A DNA stretch of 64,000 bases. Source: Agaribacter marinus (GTDB taxonomy: Bacteria > Pseudomonadota > Gammaproteobacteria > Enterobacterales > Alteromonadaceae). Every line of letters starts with the position of its first letter. Position 1 is the first letter of the stretch. The DNA lies in assembly GCF_030160655.1 (NCBI RefSeq), contig NZ_BSOT01000009.1, forward strand, positions 241,046-305,045. The letters are read 5' to 3'. Positions 1-9,449 of this stretch are shown piece by piece. The translations under genes and the position numbers were made by a program. The notes beneath the pieces were generated by a model that saw only the letters and a program-made list of their open reading frames with translations, did no database searches and was not told the origin of the DNA.

Positions 1-2
1 AT

Positions 3-1289
3 ATGGTTGTCGATATTAGTAACAAAATTGAGTTGGCGAGCGATGCAGAAAAGGATGCTCTATCGGCCAAGTTAAAAATTGCTAGGAAAAACTACGCCGA
101 ACAAAAATCACTAGATGACGACGCTAGATTGTCTAGGTTAACTAAAGCGCTTGAAGTTTGTTCTATGCTGTTAACGCTTTGCGAGGGGGAAAATTGGGAA
201 AAAACTCAGGTAAATAGCGCTAAAGTCCTTGGTACCTTACAGTTATTGTCACCTTGCGAAGGGAAAAAACTGCGTCTCCTTCATCAAAAGCTCAAGCCCT
301 CATACAAAGGTGTAATTGCGTTAAGATTGTTGGATAAGTTGCTTTTTGACGGAGAGTTTAAGAATGACTATGTGACTAAGCAGTTCAACAAAGAGACGCG
401 TTATGCTGAAACTGAAGGTAACTTGAGTGAGTTTCAAGAGAATATTGCCTTGCCAGTCTTGTTTGCAAGTATTTTTCAAGATGTAGGCTTGCTGCATCCA
501 AAGGCACAGCGAATATTGAAAGGTGATGATGGCGACTTAGATGAATTTCGCGTACTCACACAAGAAGAAAGAACGGCATTGCTTAAAATCAATTATGAGC
601 AAACTTTAGATTATATTAGCTTTGGTTTGGGCAAAGAAAAGTATGTAGGTAATTCGAAAAGCGAGAGAGAGGATTTCAATGGTATTCAGCAGCAGCGGCT
701 CACTTTTACGCGCACGTTAGTCATTAAGGCCTTAAATCCTAAGTTGGGCATCGGGAATCTAATAAAGGTACCGCAAATCTATACGTCTATTGTTTTTTCT
801 TCGAAGCCAGACTATAACTTTTTAGATTTACCTAAGGCTGCTTTAGTCGTTACAAATGCGGGAGAGAAGGGGGCTATAAGTAAATTGGTTGCTCAAAAGC
901 TTCTAGATATTGTCGGTTATTTTCCGCAAGGTTTTGGTATTACCTATATCCCAGAAGAAGACGGAGGGCAGGTAGACCGATATGAATATGCGATTGTGAC
1001 TAAACTAAACCCAGAAGATCCCTACCATCCGGTTTGCCGTGTTGCCACTCGTAATTTGACCTTTATATCGAGTGGGTCAGTTATTACCGTTCAAAAACAT
1101 AGTAATCTATATTTTAAAGCGGCAAAAAGCCGATTAGAAAAAATTAAACCTGAAAGGTTAAAAGAAATATTAAGTAAACTAGTGTCAAATTTTGAAGAGC
1201 GTAAGGCCTTAGAGCTGATTCCTAGTTATTGGAATCCATATGATTTTTTCTGCTATGAAAAACTGCAAAATTTATGGAAAAAAAGTTAA
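3..1289 (+). CDS. Uncharacterised protein, possibly a degenerate HD-GYP-like domain protein (may be 5' truncated)
   Basis: A 428-residue reading frame opens at an ATG two bases inside the window, so the true start may lie upstream. I do not recognise the family with certainty. The middle (about residues 150-320) follows the order of an HD-GYP phosphodiesterase: a 'DVGLLHPKAQ' segment resembles the region just after the HD motif, and 'LLDIVGYFPQGFGI' resembles the conserved 'YPPG' end. The metal-binding His-Asp pair reads Gln-Asp (FQDVG) and no GYP motif is visible, so hydrolysis of cyclic di-GMP is unlikely even if the fold is right. No signal peptide or membrane segment is seen. It ends 22 bp from the convergent AraC-type gene, so context gives no functional clue. 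Confidence 0.6.
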   Translation: MVVDISNKIELASDAEKDALSAKLKIARKNYAEQKSLDDDARLSRLTKALEVCSMLLTLCEGENWEKTQVNSAKVLGTLQLLSPCEGKKLRLLHQKLKPSYKGVIALRLLDKLLFDGEFKNDYVTKQFNKETRYAETEGNLSEFQENIALPVLFASIFQDVGLLHPKAQRILKGDDGDLDEFRVLTQEERTALLKINYEQTLDYISFGLGKEKYVGNSKSEREDFNGIQQQRLTFTRTLVIKALNPKLGIGNLIKVPQIYTSIVFSSKPDYNFLDLPKAALVVTNAGEKGAISKLVAQKLLDIVGYFPQGFGITYIPEEDGGQVDRYEYAIVTKLNPEDPYHPVCRVATRNLTFISSGSVITVQKHSNLYFKAAKSRLEKIKPERLKEILSKLVSNFEERKALELIPSYWNPYDFFCYEKLQNLWKKS

Positions 1290-1311
1290 GTGCTTAGCTA
1301 AGATGCGCAAT

Positions 1312-2289
1312 TTAACTGAAGTGTGCATCAAGTCTTTGCGCAGCAGCATTATCGCTAACGATGTCAGTATTTGCATCAATCAGCATTGTTCTTTTTTCGC
1401 TTCGGTATTCAAAAGGTGTTAACGAGGTGTATTTTTTGAAGAACAACGAAAAATATTGAGGGGACGAAAATCCCATTTCATAGGCGATATCGGTGATGCT
1501 GGCTGTTTCTTCACACAAAAGACGTTTAGCAAGTTCTATGCGTTTTTGCGATACAAATTGCTGCGGAGATTGCGCAACAGCCTGTTTTAACTTTATTCGT
1601 AATTGATTCTCTGATATACCAACAAGTGCAGATAATTCGCTAGTGGATATATTTCTGCATAGATTTCTCTCAACATATTTCGATACATTTTGAATCCAAC
1701 TTAAATCATCGCTTCTCCCTTTTACTTGATGCTTTTCCAGCAACCGTATCAGTTGAATACACAATGCATTGTAGCTACAAAACGCAGATAACTGACTATA
1801 CTTATCTGCGTTTTGATGCTCTTGCAGCAGTTGTTTTAATAATTCTAAGCAATGGCTCGTGCCTTGTATGATTTGGTTATTTTTATCGTTTATAAATGAA
1901 TGTTGCAGCTCCACTAATAATGTCTGTGTGATGTAATTGGTCTTTTCAGAAATATTTTCAAATGTTGGGTGCATGGTGTTTAAATTGTGAGCATTTAGCT
2001 GCAAAAAATAGTGATTACCAACGGGTAAGGTATTGCTGACATAACGCATTATTTCGTATGGGCGGACAATTAATATTTGCTGAGGAAAAACAGAAACAGC
2101 TCGGCCATCTAAATATACTTCCAAAACACCGCTCTCCATAAAAATCAATTGGTAGTCATTCAAACAATGTGGTGGGAGAGCATTCTTCGCGGGAGCGTAT
2201 AAGCAACGTTTTCCAAACACAACCAGTTCTTCAACCAAGGTAGGTTGGTCAGTTGGGCGACGACCAAAGCGTATTTGAGTATTTTGCAT
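1312..2289 (-). CDS. AraC-family transcriptional regulator
   Basis: A 325-residue protein with an N-terminal cupin-like sensing region (about 35-110) and a C-terminal AraC/XylS DNA-binding domain with two helix-turn-helix motifs (about 205-300). The second, better conserved motif contains 'ITDIAYEMGFSSPQYFSLFFKKY', broken here as ITDIAYEMGFSSPQ then YFSLFFKKY, followed by the usual 'TPFEYR'. Length is normal for the family. It is transcribed divergently from the GH29 fucosidase gene across a 277-bp region, so control of that gene by a sugar ligand is the simplest inference. The ATG at 2289 has only a weak A-rich ribosome-binding site. The ligand cannot be told from sequence. Confidence 0.9.
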   Translation of the reverse strand: MQNTQIRFGRRPTDQPTLVEELVVFGKRCLYAPAKNALPPHCLNDYQLIFMESGVLEVYLDGRAVSVFPQQILIVRPYEIMRYVSNTLPVGNHYFLQLNAHNLNTMHPTFENISEKTNYITQTLLVELQHSFINDKNNQIIQGTSHCLELLKQLLQEHQNADKYSQLSAFCSYNALCIQLIRLLEKHQVKGRSDDLSWIQNVSKYVERNLCRNISTSELSALVGISENQLRIKLKQAVAQSPQQFVSQKRIELAKRLLCEETASITDIAYEMGFSSPQYFSLFFKKYTSLTPFEYRSEKRTMLIDANTDIVSDNAAAQRLDAHFS

Positions 2290-2514
2290 AATTTATACTT
2301 TTTCACGGTGATAAACTAAAAGTTAAGGAAATGTTAAGTTGGTAGTATCAAAAACATATCCAGTGCGCATAAATTTAATTATCTATGAAACAACATATAT
2401 TGTCTGCCCCTGAAAGTTTTAGGCGAGTGCACCTCTAGTATGTTTTACATGCTTGAAGTGTAGGGGGGCGGGCTAAATAAATCGAGCAATCTAGGTAAAA
2501 AGCATAAAGGAAAT

Positions 2515-2529
2515 TGTCCTAATCGGACA
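2515..2529. promoter_or_regulatory. Small inverted repeat, candidate operator upstream of the fucosidase gene
   Basis: TGTCC at 2515-2519 and GGACA at 2525-2529 form a perfect 5-bp inverted repeat with a 5-bp spacer, about 40 bp before the fucosidase start and in the region shared with the AraC-type gene. AraC proteins usually bind direct repeats, so this could serve another regulator or be chance. Confidence 0.3.
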
Positions 2530-2566
2530 TACATACAAAAGTATTTAACTAACAAATGGTTATCAG

Positions 2567-4201
2567 ATGGATATAAAAATTTGGAGCGCTATCAGCAAAT
2601 ATTTAACTGCGACAATTCTGGTCACTGGTATAGCGGCTTGCAATATAAAACAAGAAGAGGTGCTTGTCGCTAGTGTGACGTCCGTTGTATCAAAAGATGG
2701 CAGTAACGCCTTTTATAAAGAAAACTGGGAGTCGCTTGAAAAAGTAAATCAAAAACCGGCGTGGTTTCAAGACGCTAAGTTAGGTATTTACACTCATTGG
2801 GGGCCTACATCCCAGGCCAATATCGGTATGAAATGGGCCGCGGGCTGGTACGGATTAGACATGTATATGGACAAACAATATGACTGGAAGACGGGGGAGC
2901 TGAGGCGTTTTGGTGATAACAACGAAACGCGTCCGTCTTATGCCTATCAACACCACTTAAAACAGCATGGTGATCCTGCTGAATTTGGTTTTAAAGATAT
3001 TATTAAACAGTTTAATCCAGATAAATTTGATGCAGAAGAGTGGGCTGAATTATTTAAAAAATCCGGCGCCAAATTTGCGGGGCCCGTTGCTATTCACCAT
3101 GATAACTATGCCATGTGGGATAGTGAGGTTACTCGCTGGAATTCAAAAGCGACGACTGGCAGAGATATCACTGGTGAATTGAGAGATGCCCTTAAAAAGA
3201 GGGATTTAAAGTTGCTTACTTCATTTCATCATGCATTTACTTGGGTATATTTTGCGAATGCCCATAACTTTGATGCGACGGCGGAAACGTCTGATTTATA
3301 TACTGATAAGCATGATTTAACAGATTTTAAGCCAAATAAACGATTTCATGATCGTTGGTTTGCTAAATTGAAAGAAGTGATCGACAACTATCAGCCGGAT
3401 GTTATTTGGTTTGACTGGTGGGTTGAGTTTTTAGACGAAGAATACCGCAAAAAATTTGTTGCTTATTATTACAATAAAGCAAAAGAGTGGGACAAAGATG
3501 TCGTTATCAACTACAAAAACACATCATTTCCAAGTTCTGTTGGTATTTTAGATTACGAGCGTGGTCGCCCAAATAAAATAAAAGATGAATTTTGGATGAC
3601 TGACACATCGCCCGGCGCATGGTTCTATTATGAAAATGCGAAGTTTGTTAGCCCCAATGAAATTGTCGACATCTTGATTGATATTGTAGCAAAAAATGGC
3701 TTAATGTTATTGAATGTGCCGCCTAACCCCGATGGCTCAATTCCGCATGAAATGCACGATATGCTAGATAAACTAGGTAATTGGTTAGAAATTAACGGTG
3801 AGGGTATTTATGAAACCCGTCCGTGGACAGTCTTTGGTGAAGGCCCAACGCGCATTAGTCGAGGCGGTCACAAAATTGAAAAACAAAAAATTGAATATAA
3901 TCAAAAAGATATTCGCTTTACCAAAAAAGGTGACGACGTTATATATGCGTTCGTAATGGATGTACCCGACACCGATCTTGTCATCGAAACGCTGAATACT
4001 AATCTATCCGTCTTGCAGACGAAAATTGAGAAGATAGAAATGCTAGGTAGTAAACAGACTGTTAATTGGCGGCGAAATGCGCAAGGCTTAGTGATTCAGA
4101 AACCAGTATCGATACCAAGCGACTTTGCCATTGGGTACAAAATTACATTACTTCATGAAGACGAAGTAGGGATTGGTGGCGAAGATCCAGGCGCAAATTA
4201 A
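2567..4201 (+). CDS. GH29 alpha-L-fucosidase, predicted lipoprotein
   Basis: A 544-residue retaining glycosidase expected to release terminal alpha-L-fucose. Residues 1-24 form a signal peptide with a lipobox ending 'GIAAC' (Cys25), which suggests membrane anchoring facing the periplasm or cell surface. GH29 landmarks are in order: 'YTHWG' near 75-79, 'HHDN' near 177-180 with 'WDSEVTRWN', the nucleophile motif 'DVIWFD' with Asp283, and 'LNVPPNPDG' followed by 'GEGIYETRPW' near the end of the catalytic barrel; a C-terminal beta domain completes the protein. It lies divergent from an AraC-type regulator, which probably controls it. No fucose transporter or catabolic genes lie nearby, so use of the sugar must be encoded elsewhere. 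No strong ribosome-binding site is seen. Confidence 0.92.
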   Translation: MDIKIWSAISKYLTATILVTGIAACNIKQEEVLVASVTSVVSKDGSNAFYKENWESLEKVNQKPAWFQDAKLGIYTHWGPTSQANIGMKWAAGWYGLDMYMDKQYDWKTGELRRFGDNNETRPSYAYQHHLKQHGDPAEFGFKDIIKQFNPDKFDAEEWAELFKKSGAKFAGPVAIHHDNYAMWDSEVTRWNSKATTGRDITGELRDALKKRDLKLLTSFHHAFTWVYFANAHNFDATAETSDLYTDKHDLTDFKPNKRFHDRWFAKLKEVIDNYQPDVIWFDWWVEFLDEEYRKKFVAYYYNKAKEWDKDVVINYKNTSFPSSVGILDYERGRPNKIKDEFWMTDTSPGAWFYYENAKFVSPNEIVDILIDIVAKNGLMLLNVPPNPDGSIPHEMHDMLDKLGNWLEINGEGIYETRPWTVFGEGPTRISRGGHKIEKQKIEYNQKDIRFTKKGDDVIYAFVMDVPDTDLVIETLNTNLSVLQTKIEKIEMLGSKQTVNWRRNAQGLVIQKPVSIPSDFAIGYKITLLHEDEVGIGGEDPGAN

Positions 4202-4228
4202 AGTTGTCATCTATTTATTTTAATTGAC

Positions 4229-4277
4229 GTGACTTGTGTCGCACTTTGAGTTTATGTTAAAGTGCGACACAGGTCAC
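4229..4277. repeat. Long hairpin-forming inverted repeat
   Basis: Arms of 19 bp (4229-4247 and 4259-4277) match at 18 of 19 positions, the exception being a possible G-T wobble, around an 11-base loop. Pairing can continue outward for several A/T pairs. There is no T-tract on either side, so an intrinsic terminator is not clearly supported. It lies between the fucosidase stop and the M23 peptidase start. Confidence 0.75.
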
Positions 4278-4294
4278 ATTAATAATTAGCAATC

Positions 4295-5557
4295 ATGTTG
4301 TTGAGAATACTACTAAGCATTTCGTTGCTTAATATGCTGGCATGCGGCGAGCAAAGGATAGTCGAAAAACCCCAGCTGGTTTTAACTGATACGGAAATTG
4401 AAAAATTTCAACATGAAGAAACAAGTCGGTCTATTGAGAGCGAGGTGTTAATACCGAATAATTATCAGATGAAGGAAGTTGTTGTTTTACCAGGCGATAA
4501 TATTTCGTTAATTTTAAAACCGTTTGGTATCACCGGGGGAGCAATTTACGAATTACAAATGTTGTTGCAAGATAAACTGGATATTAATAAATTGAAAGTT
4601 GGGACTAAAATTGAAGTTCAATCTTTTGATGAAAAATTTATTGTCAGACTAGCTACTGAATATGGTCACTTGATTGAAGCGACATGGACTCGTAATGCTT
4701 GGAAATTAAACGAAATTACAACTGAAATTAACTATGTTAAATCAAAAAAGGAGGTGCTAATTCTAGATAACATTTACCAAAATAGTCTAGATGAGGGCGT
4801 ACCGCATAGTGTAGTTAACGACATAATATTAATTTTATCTTATCTTATTGATCTGCAGCGTGATGTTAAAAAACATGATTCTCTTATTGTGGAATATGAG
4901 CAAGCTCAATCTGCTTCAAACCCTCGATTGTTCAGTCATAAGTCACCCAATAGAAAGATAACTTATCTCCAATTCAACCAAGATGATAAAAATTATACTT
5001 TGTATCGTTTTGAAGGCGCTTTTTATTTTCGAGATGGTAGAGCTTTGCACGGAGGCTTGTTAAAAACGCCCATTAACGGCGCTAAGCTAACTAGTCATTT
5101 TGGGAATAGGAAACACCCAATATTGGGGTATTCGAGAATACACAAAGGTATTGATTTTAGTGCCCCTATTGGCACATCAGTATTAGCTGCTGGTGATGGC
5201 AAGGTAATTCGGGCAAGCAGTTATGGAACATTTGGGAATTGCGTGATTATTGAGCATAAAAACGGTTATAGAACGCTATATGCACATCTTGAAAATTACG
5301 CTTCTAATATCAGGGTGAACAGTAAGGTGAAGCAAGGCGATGTCATTGGTTTTTTGGGTAATACTGGATTGTCAGGTGGTAGGCACTTACATTATGAGAT
5401 ACATAAAAATGGTAGAGCTATCGATCCGTTAAACTTAAAAAATGTGCCGCAGGTTAGATTGGAAGGAAATAAACTAATGGCTTTTAATAGGAAATTAACA
5501 ATGGAGTACAATGATAATCCTAGTTTAATCATCAATGAATCTGATGTAGCCGAATAA
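4295..5557 (+). CDS. M23-family (LytM-type) peptidoglycan endopeptidase, predicted lipoprotein
   Basis: A 420-residue protein resembling MepM/YebA-type murein hydrolases, which cut peptide cross-links in the periplasm. The N-terminus is hydrophobic and ends in 'MLACG' (Cys17), a plausible lipobox. A LysM-like or OapA-like region follows (about 65-110). The C-terminal M23 domain (about 265-395) keeps the zinc motifs: 'HKGIDF' near residue 285 and 'HLHYEI' near 364, preceded by 'SHFGNRKHPI'. The gene stands alone after a strong inverted repeat. The start is uncertain because no ribosome-binding site precedes the ATG. It may be an active hydrolase, or an activator of one if metal binding fails; the visible ligands argue for activity. 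Confidence 0.87.
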   Translation: MLLRILLSISLLNMLACGEQRIVEKPQLVLTDTEIEKFQHEETSRSIESEVLIPNNYQMKEVVVLPGDNISLILKPFGITGGAIYELQMLLQDKLDINKLKVGTKIEVQSFDEKFIVRLATEYGHLIEATWTRNAWKLNEITTEINYVKSKKEVLILDNIYQNSLDEGVPHSVVNDIILILSYLIDLQRDVKKHDSLIVEYEQAQSASNPRLFSHKSPNRKITYLQFNQDDKNYTLYRFEGAFYFRDGRALHGGLLKTPINGAKLTSHFGNRKHPILGYSRIHKGIDFSAPIGTSVLAAGDGKVIRASSYGTFGNCVIIEHKNGYRTLYAHLENYASNIRVNSKVKQGDVIGFLGNTGLSGGRHLHYEIHKNGRAIDPLNLKNVPQVRLEGNKLMAFNRKLTMEYNDNPSLIINESDVAE

Positions 5558-5670
5558 GATGCGCTAAGCAGAATGTAAACAAGAATGTCTTTAACGGGAT
5601 ACTTTAGGCTGTCCCGCATGGTCATGGATACCATGGGGACTAATTTGGAACTCAAGTAAGCTAACAACAA

Positions 5671-5726
5671 AAACCATACTAAACGATGTCTAATTCAATA
5701 AAATTGAAATAAGATTAGTATGGTTT
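5671..5726 (-). terminator. Putative terminator of gor
   Basis: A perfect 12-bp inverted repeat (5671-5682 and 5715-5726) encloses a second small hairpin (TTCAAT/ATTGAA). Read on the minus strand, downstream of gor, the stem is followed by a T-rich run (TTTTTGTTGTT). Confidence 0.65.
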
Positions 5727-5752
5727 CCAGAGGAAGTTCTAAAGAGTCATGT

Positions 5753-7111
5753 CTACATGGTAACAAACTCTTCTCCAGAGGTGGGGTGAATCGCGACACA
5801 AGCGTCAAAATCGGCTTTTGTTGCGCCCATTTTTATCGCCACGCCGAAGCCCTGTAAAATTTCATCCATCGCATAACCAATACCGTGCAAACCAACTACT
5901 TTCTCGTCAGAACCAACAGTTATCAATTTCATTTTTGTGGCTTGGCGGTGTTGTGTGACTGCGGTGTACATAGCGGCAAAGCTAGAGTTGTAAACTTTGA
6001 CATTGTCTTTCCCGTAAGTCTCTTCGGCTTCTTTTTCATTGAGGCCAATCGTACCAATCGGTGGATGGCTAAACACAACCGTCGGAATTAAGTCATAATC
6101 CATTTTTGCTTCAGGTTTATTGTTAAATAAACGTTCAGACAACAACCTGCCTGCTTTTACTGCAACGGGCGTTAAATCGACCTTGCCGATGTTATCACCA
6201 ACCGCATAAATGCCCTGCGCCGTAGTATTTTGATACTCATCAACTTTAATATACCCGCGGGCATCTAGCTCAACGCTGGTATTTTCGAGCTGAATTTTAT
6301 CGTTAGATGGCTCTCGACCGATCGCCCAAACGACAGCATCAGCGTGTAAGGTTTCATCGCTATTTAAGGTGACCAATATACTGCCATCATCTTGTTTTTC
6401 TAGGGACTTTACAGCGCTATTTGTATGCAAGGTCGGCCCTTCTTCTGCCATGATTTCCACTAACGTGTCTGATAACACATCATCAAAATTACGTAGTGGC
6501 TTTTCTTTCCTAACCAGTAAATGTGTTTCAGACCCAAGAGAGTGCATTACGCCAGCGAGTTCAACGGCGATATAACCAGCTCCTACCACTACTACGCGCT
6601 TTGGTTGTTCCTTTAGGTCAAAAAAACCGTCCGAATCTATCCCTAAGTCGGCGCCTGGAATATCCGGTTTTACCGGTCTTCCACCCACGGCAATAGTGAT
6701 ATGCTCCGCAGTAAATAACTTGCCGTCAACATCGATAGTCTTGTCGTCTACAAATTTTGCAAAACCTTTGATTACGGTAACGTCGTTATTGCCTAGTACG
6801 CGATCATAAGACTGATGAATTCTGTCAATATATGCGCTTCTGCTTTCAACCAGCTTTGCCCAGCTAAAACTATTGACCGTGACGTCAAAACCATAATCTG
6901 GTGCATATGAGTTAATTGCTTCTGCTACCTGTGCGCCGTACCACATGGTTTTTTTAGGGACGCAGCCAACATTTACACATGTGCCACCGATTGCCTTAGC
7001 CTCAATAATCGCGGCCTTTTTACCATAGCGAGATGCTCTGTTTGCTGACGCAATACCGCCAGACCCGCCGCCAATACAAATATAATCAAAGTGAGTGCTT
7101 TCTGAAGTCAT
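5753..7111 (-). CDS. gor: Glutathione-disulfide reductase
   Basis: A 452-residue FAD-dependent cytoplasmic enzyme that reduces oxidised glutathione with NADPH. The N-terminal FAD site is '[13 protein letters not shown]', and the redox pair Cys45/Cys50 sits in '[13 protein letters not shown]'. An NADPH-binding segment ([14 protein letters not shown]) follows near residue 170, and the dimer-interface motif ends in 'HPTSGEEFV' carrying the active-site His near the C-terminus. Length matches the family. A good ribosome-binding site (AAGGCG) precedes the ATG. It is transcribed alone, diverging from prlC, and probably ends at the hairpin just downstream. Confidence 0.96.
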   Translation of the reverse strand: MTSESTHFDYICIGGGSGGIASANRASRYGKKAAIIEAKAIGGTCVNVGCVPKKTMWYGAQVAEAINSYAPDYGFDVTVNSFSWAKLVESRSAYIDRIHQSYDRVLGNNDVTVIKGFAKFVDDKTIDVDGKLFTAEHITIAVGGRPVKPDIPGADLGIDSDGFFDLKEQPKRVVVVGAGYIAVELAGVMHSLGSETHLLVRKEKPLRNFDDVLSDTLVEIMAEEGPTLHTNSAVKSLEKQDDGSILVTLNSDETLHADAVVWAIGREPSNDKIQLENTSVELDARGYIKVDEYQNTTAQGIYAVGDNIGKVDLTPVAVKAGRLLSERLFNNKPEAKMDYDLIPTVVFSHPPIGTIGLNEKEAEETYGKDNVKVYNSSFAAMYTAVTQHRQATKMKLITVGSDEKVVGLHGIGYAMDEILQGFGVAIKMGATKADFDACVAIHPTSGEEFVTM

Positions 7112-7323
7112 AATCGCCTTTATTCAGTTGTTGTCATGGCATCGTCTAAATGATGCAAAGTTATAACAGTGATGATGAGACCCGTTATTTCAAGTTTTAT
7201 TTCTATATTTAGCGCAAACTATTTTTAAATAGTTGAGCGTCAGTTGATTTTTAACTATTTTACCCAAGATCTAACCATAGCGACTTTTTTTATAAATACC
7301 AATTTTTTGAAATAGGAACATTC

Positions 7324-9384
7324 ATGCCTGCTTTACCTATCGAACACGCCAAAATTGATACCACTCAGCTCCCACGGTTTTCAGCTATCACCCCTGAAAA
7401 TATCGTAGATGCAGTTCAGCAGGCAATAGACAAATGCAAAGCGACTGCAGAATCCGTCGTCAAAAGCGCTGAAGTAAGCTATGCCAATGTCATTGAATTG
7501 CTCGAAGAAGCGGATGATGAGCTAAGTAAATTATGGTCGCCAATTAGTCACATGAATTCGGTAGTGAGTTCTGATGAGTTGCGTGAAGCACATGACGCGT
7601 GTTTACCATTATTATCAGAATATGGCACATACATTGGGCAACACAACGGCCTTTGTAAGCTGTATATTGCCTTACAAAAAAGCGATGAGTATCAATCTCT
7701 TTCGCAGGCGAGCAAAAAGTTAGTCGATAATGGTGTAAGGGACTTTACACTTTCAGGTGTCGCTTTACCCGACGATAAAAAAGCGGAATATGCGAAGATT
7801 CGTGCGGAGTTGTCGGAATTAGGCTCTACATTTTCTAATAACGTGATGGATGCGACACTTAATTTTACTTACTACACCGAAGACGAAGCGGAATTATCGG
7901 GGCTGCCTGACTCCGTAAAGGCGGCGGCAAAACAAACCGCTATGGCAAAAGAACGCCAAGGGTATTTATTTACCTTAGACATTCCAAGCTATTTACCGGT
8001 GATGATGTACGCCGACAATGAAAACTTACGCGAAACCATGTACCGGGCATATACAACAAAGGCATCAGAATTTGATACCGAAGATGGTAAGTTTGACAAT
8101 ACCAAAGTGATTGAGAGAACCTTGGCGCTGCGTCAAAAGTTATCAGCCTTACTAGATTTTGAAAATTACGCTGACTATGCGTTACAAACAAAGATGGCAG
8201 AAAGCGCCTCTCAGGTGATTAGCTTCTTAGAAGACTTAGCCGAAAAATCTAAACCTCAGGCGCAGGCAGAAATCGATGAATTGAGAGCGTTTGCTGAAAA
8301 AGAATATGGTAAGTCCTCTTTGAATGCATGGGATTACCCTTATTACTCTGAAAAATTGAAGCAAGCAAAGTATGCAGTGTCTGATGAAGAATTGAGACCT
8401 TATTTCCCGGTAGACAAAGTCTTAACTGGTTTATTTGATGTTGTATCACGCTTATATGGTATCGACGTTGTAGAGATTGATGGCGTTGATACTTGGCATG
8501 AAGATGCTCGTTTTTTTGAAATACGACAAGGCAAAGAGTTACGGGGATGCTTTTACTTAGACCTATTTGCGCGTGCGAAAAAACGAGGCGGTGCTTGGAT
8601 GGACGAATGCAGGGTTAAACGCATTACGGCAGACAATCGTTTGCAAGTGCCCGTTGCATATTTAACCTGTAACTTTAATGGACCAGTCGATGGAAAACCC
8701 GCCTTATTCACGCATGACGAAGTTGTCACTATGTTTCATGAATTTGGCCACGGTATTCATCATATGTTGACGAAAATTACTGTCGGGGGAGTATCTGGTA
8801 TTAACGGCGTCGCATGGGATGCAGTAGAGCTACCCAGTCAGTTTTTAGAGAATTGGTGTTGGCAACCAGAGGCGTTGGCTTTTTTATCTGGTCACTACGA
8901 AACCGGTGAAGCGTTGCCAAAAGATCTATTAGATAAACTGCTCGCCGCTAAAAATTATCAGTCAGCAATGCAAATGTTGCGTCAGTTAGAGTTTGCGTTG
9001 TTTGACTTCTCTCTTCATATGCAAACTGACACAGATATAGATGTCCAAGCGTTTTTGAATGTTGTCCGAGATAAAATTGCGGTGCTTGTTCCGCCTGCAT
9101 TTAATCGCTTTCAAAATAGTTTTTCGCATATTTTTGCGGGTGGCTATGCTGCAGGCTATTACAGTTACAAATGGGCTGAAGTGCTATCATCGGATGCGTT
9201 TTCTCGCTTCGAAGAGGAAGGCATATTTAATCAACAAACTGGGCAGGACTTTCTTACCAATATTCTTGAAAAGGGCGGTTCAGACGAACCAATGAATTTG
9301 TTTAAAGCATTTAGGGGGCGTGAACCGAGTATTCAACCCTTGTTACGCCATTCTGGTATTGGTGAGCACGACGACGCGGCTTAA
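7324..9384 (+). CDS. prlC: Oligopeptidase A (M3 zinc metallopeptidase)
   Basis: A 686-residue M3 peptidase that degrades short peptides, including released signal peptides, in the cytoplasm. The zinc motif 'HEFGH' spans residues 472-476 and the third ligand Glu lies shortly after, in the 'GINGVAWDAVELPSQ' segment typical of the family. Length is as in Escherichia coli OpdA/PrlC, and no signal sequence is present. AGGA lies 8 bases before the ATG. It is followed after 54 bp by a DNA glycosylase gene on the same strand, possibly co-transcribed. Confidence 0.96.
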   Translation: MPALPIEHAKIDTTQLPRFSAITPENIVDAVQQAIDKCKATAESVVKSAEVSYANVIELLEEADDELSKLWSPISHMNSVVSSDELREAHDACLPLLSEYGTYIGQHNGLCKLYIALQKSDEYQSLSQASKKLVDNGVRDFTLSGVALPDDKKAEYAKIRAELSELGSTFSNNVMDATLNFTYYTEDEAELSGLPDSVKAAAKQTAMAKERQGYLFTLDIPSYLPVMMYADNENLRETMYRAYTTKASEFDTEDGKFDNTKVIERTLALRQKLSALLDFENYADYALQTKMAESASQVISFLEDLAEKSKPQAQAEIDELRAFAEKEYGKSSLNAWDYPYYSEKLKQAKYAVSDEELRPYFPVDKVLTGLFDVVSRLYGIDVVEIDGVDTWHEDARFFEIRQGKELRGCFYLDLFARAKKRGGAWMDECRVKRITADNRLQVPVAYLTCNFNGPVDGKPALFTHDEVVTMFHEFGHGIHHMLTKITVGGVSGINGVAWDAVELPSQFLENWCWQPEALAFLSGHYETGEALPKDLLDKLLAAKNYQSAMQMLRQLEFALFDFSLHMQTDTDIDVQAFLNVVRDKIAVLVPPAFNRFQNSFSHIFAGGYAAGYYSYKWAEVLSSDAFSRFEEEGIFNQQTGQDFLTNILEKGGSDEPMNLFKAFRGREPSIQPLLRHSGIGEHDDAA

Positions 9385-9388
9385 TTGT

Positions 9389-9449
9389 GGATAGTAATTA
9401 TGAATAGTACTTTTGAATAACAATTATGGACAATAAGTATGAATAAAAC
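9389..9449 (+). repeat. Imperfect direct duplication of a translation start region
   Basis: Two 22-bp copies (9389-9410 and 9428-9449) match at about 17 positions. The downstream copy contains the ATG of the glycosylase gene. The upstream copy contains an ATG in the same position that opens a frame of only six codons. This may be a recent local duplication leaving a decoy start, or a short upstream reading frame. Confidence 0.5.

Noticed and set aside
2567..5557. Fucosidase and M23 peptidase as one polysaccharide-use cluster
   Set aside because: A strong inverted repeat separates them and the functions do not fit one pathway.
5392..5670. 92-codon minus-strand frame overlapping the M23 gene
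   Set aside because: It is antisense to a well-supported gene and has no recognisable features.
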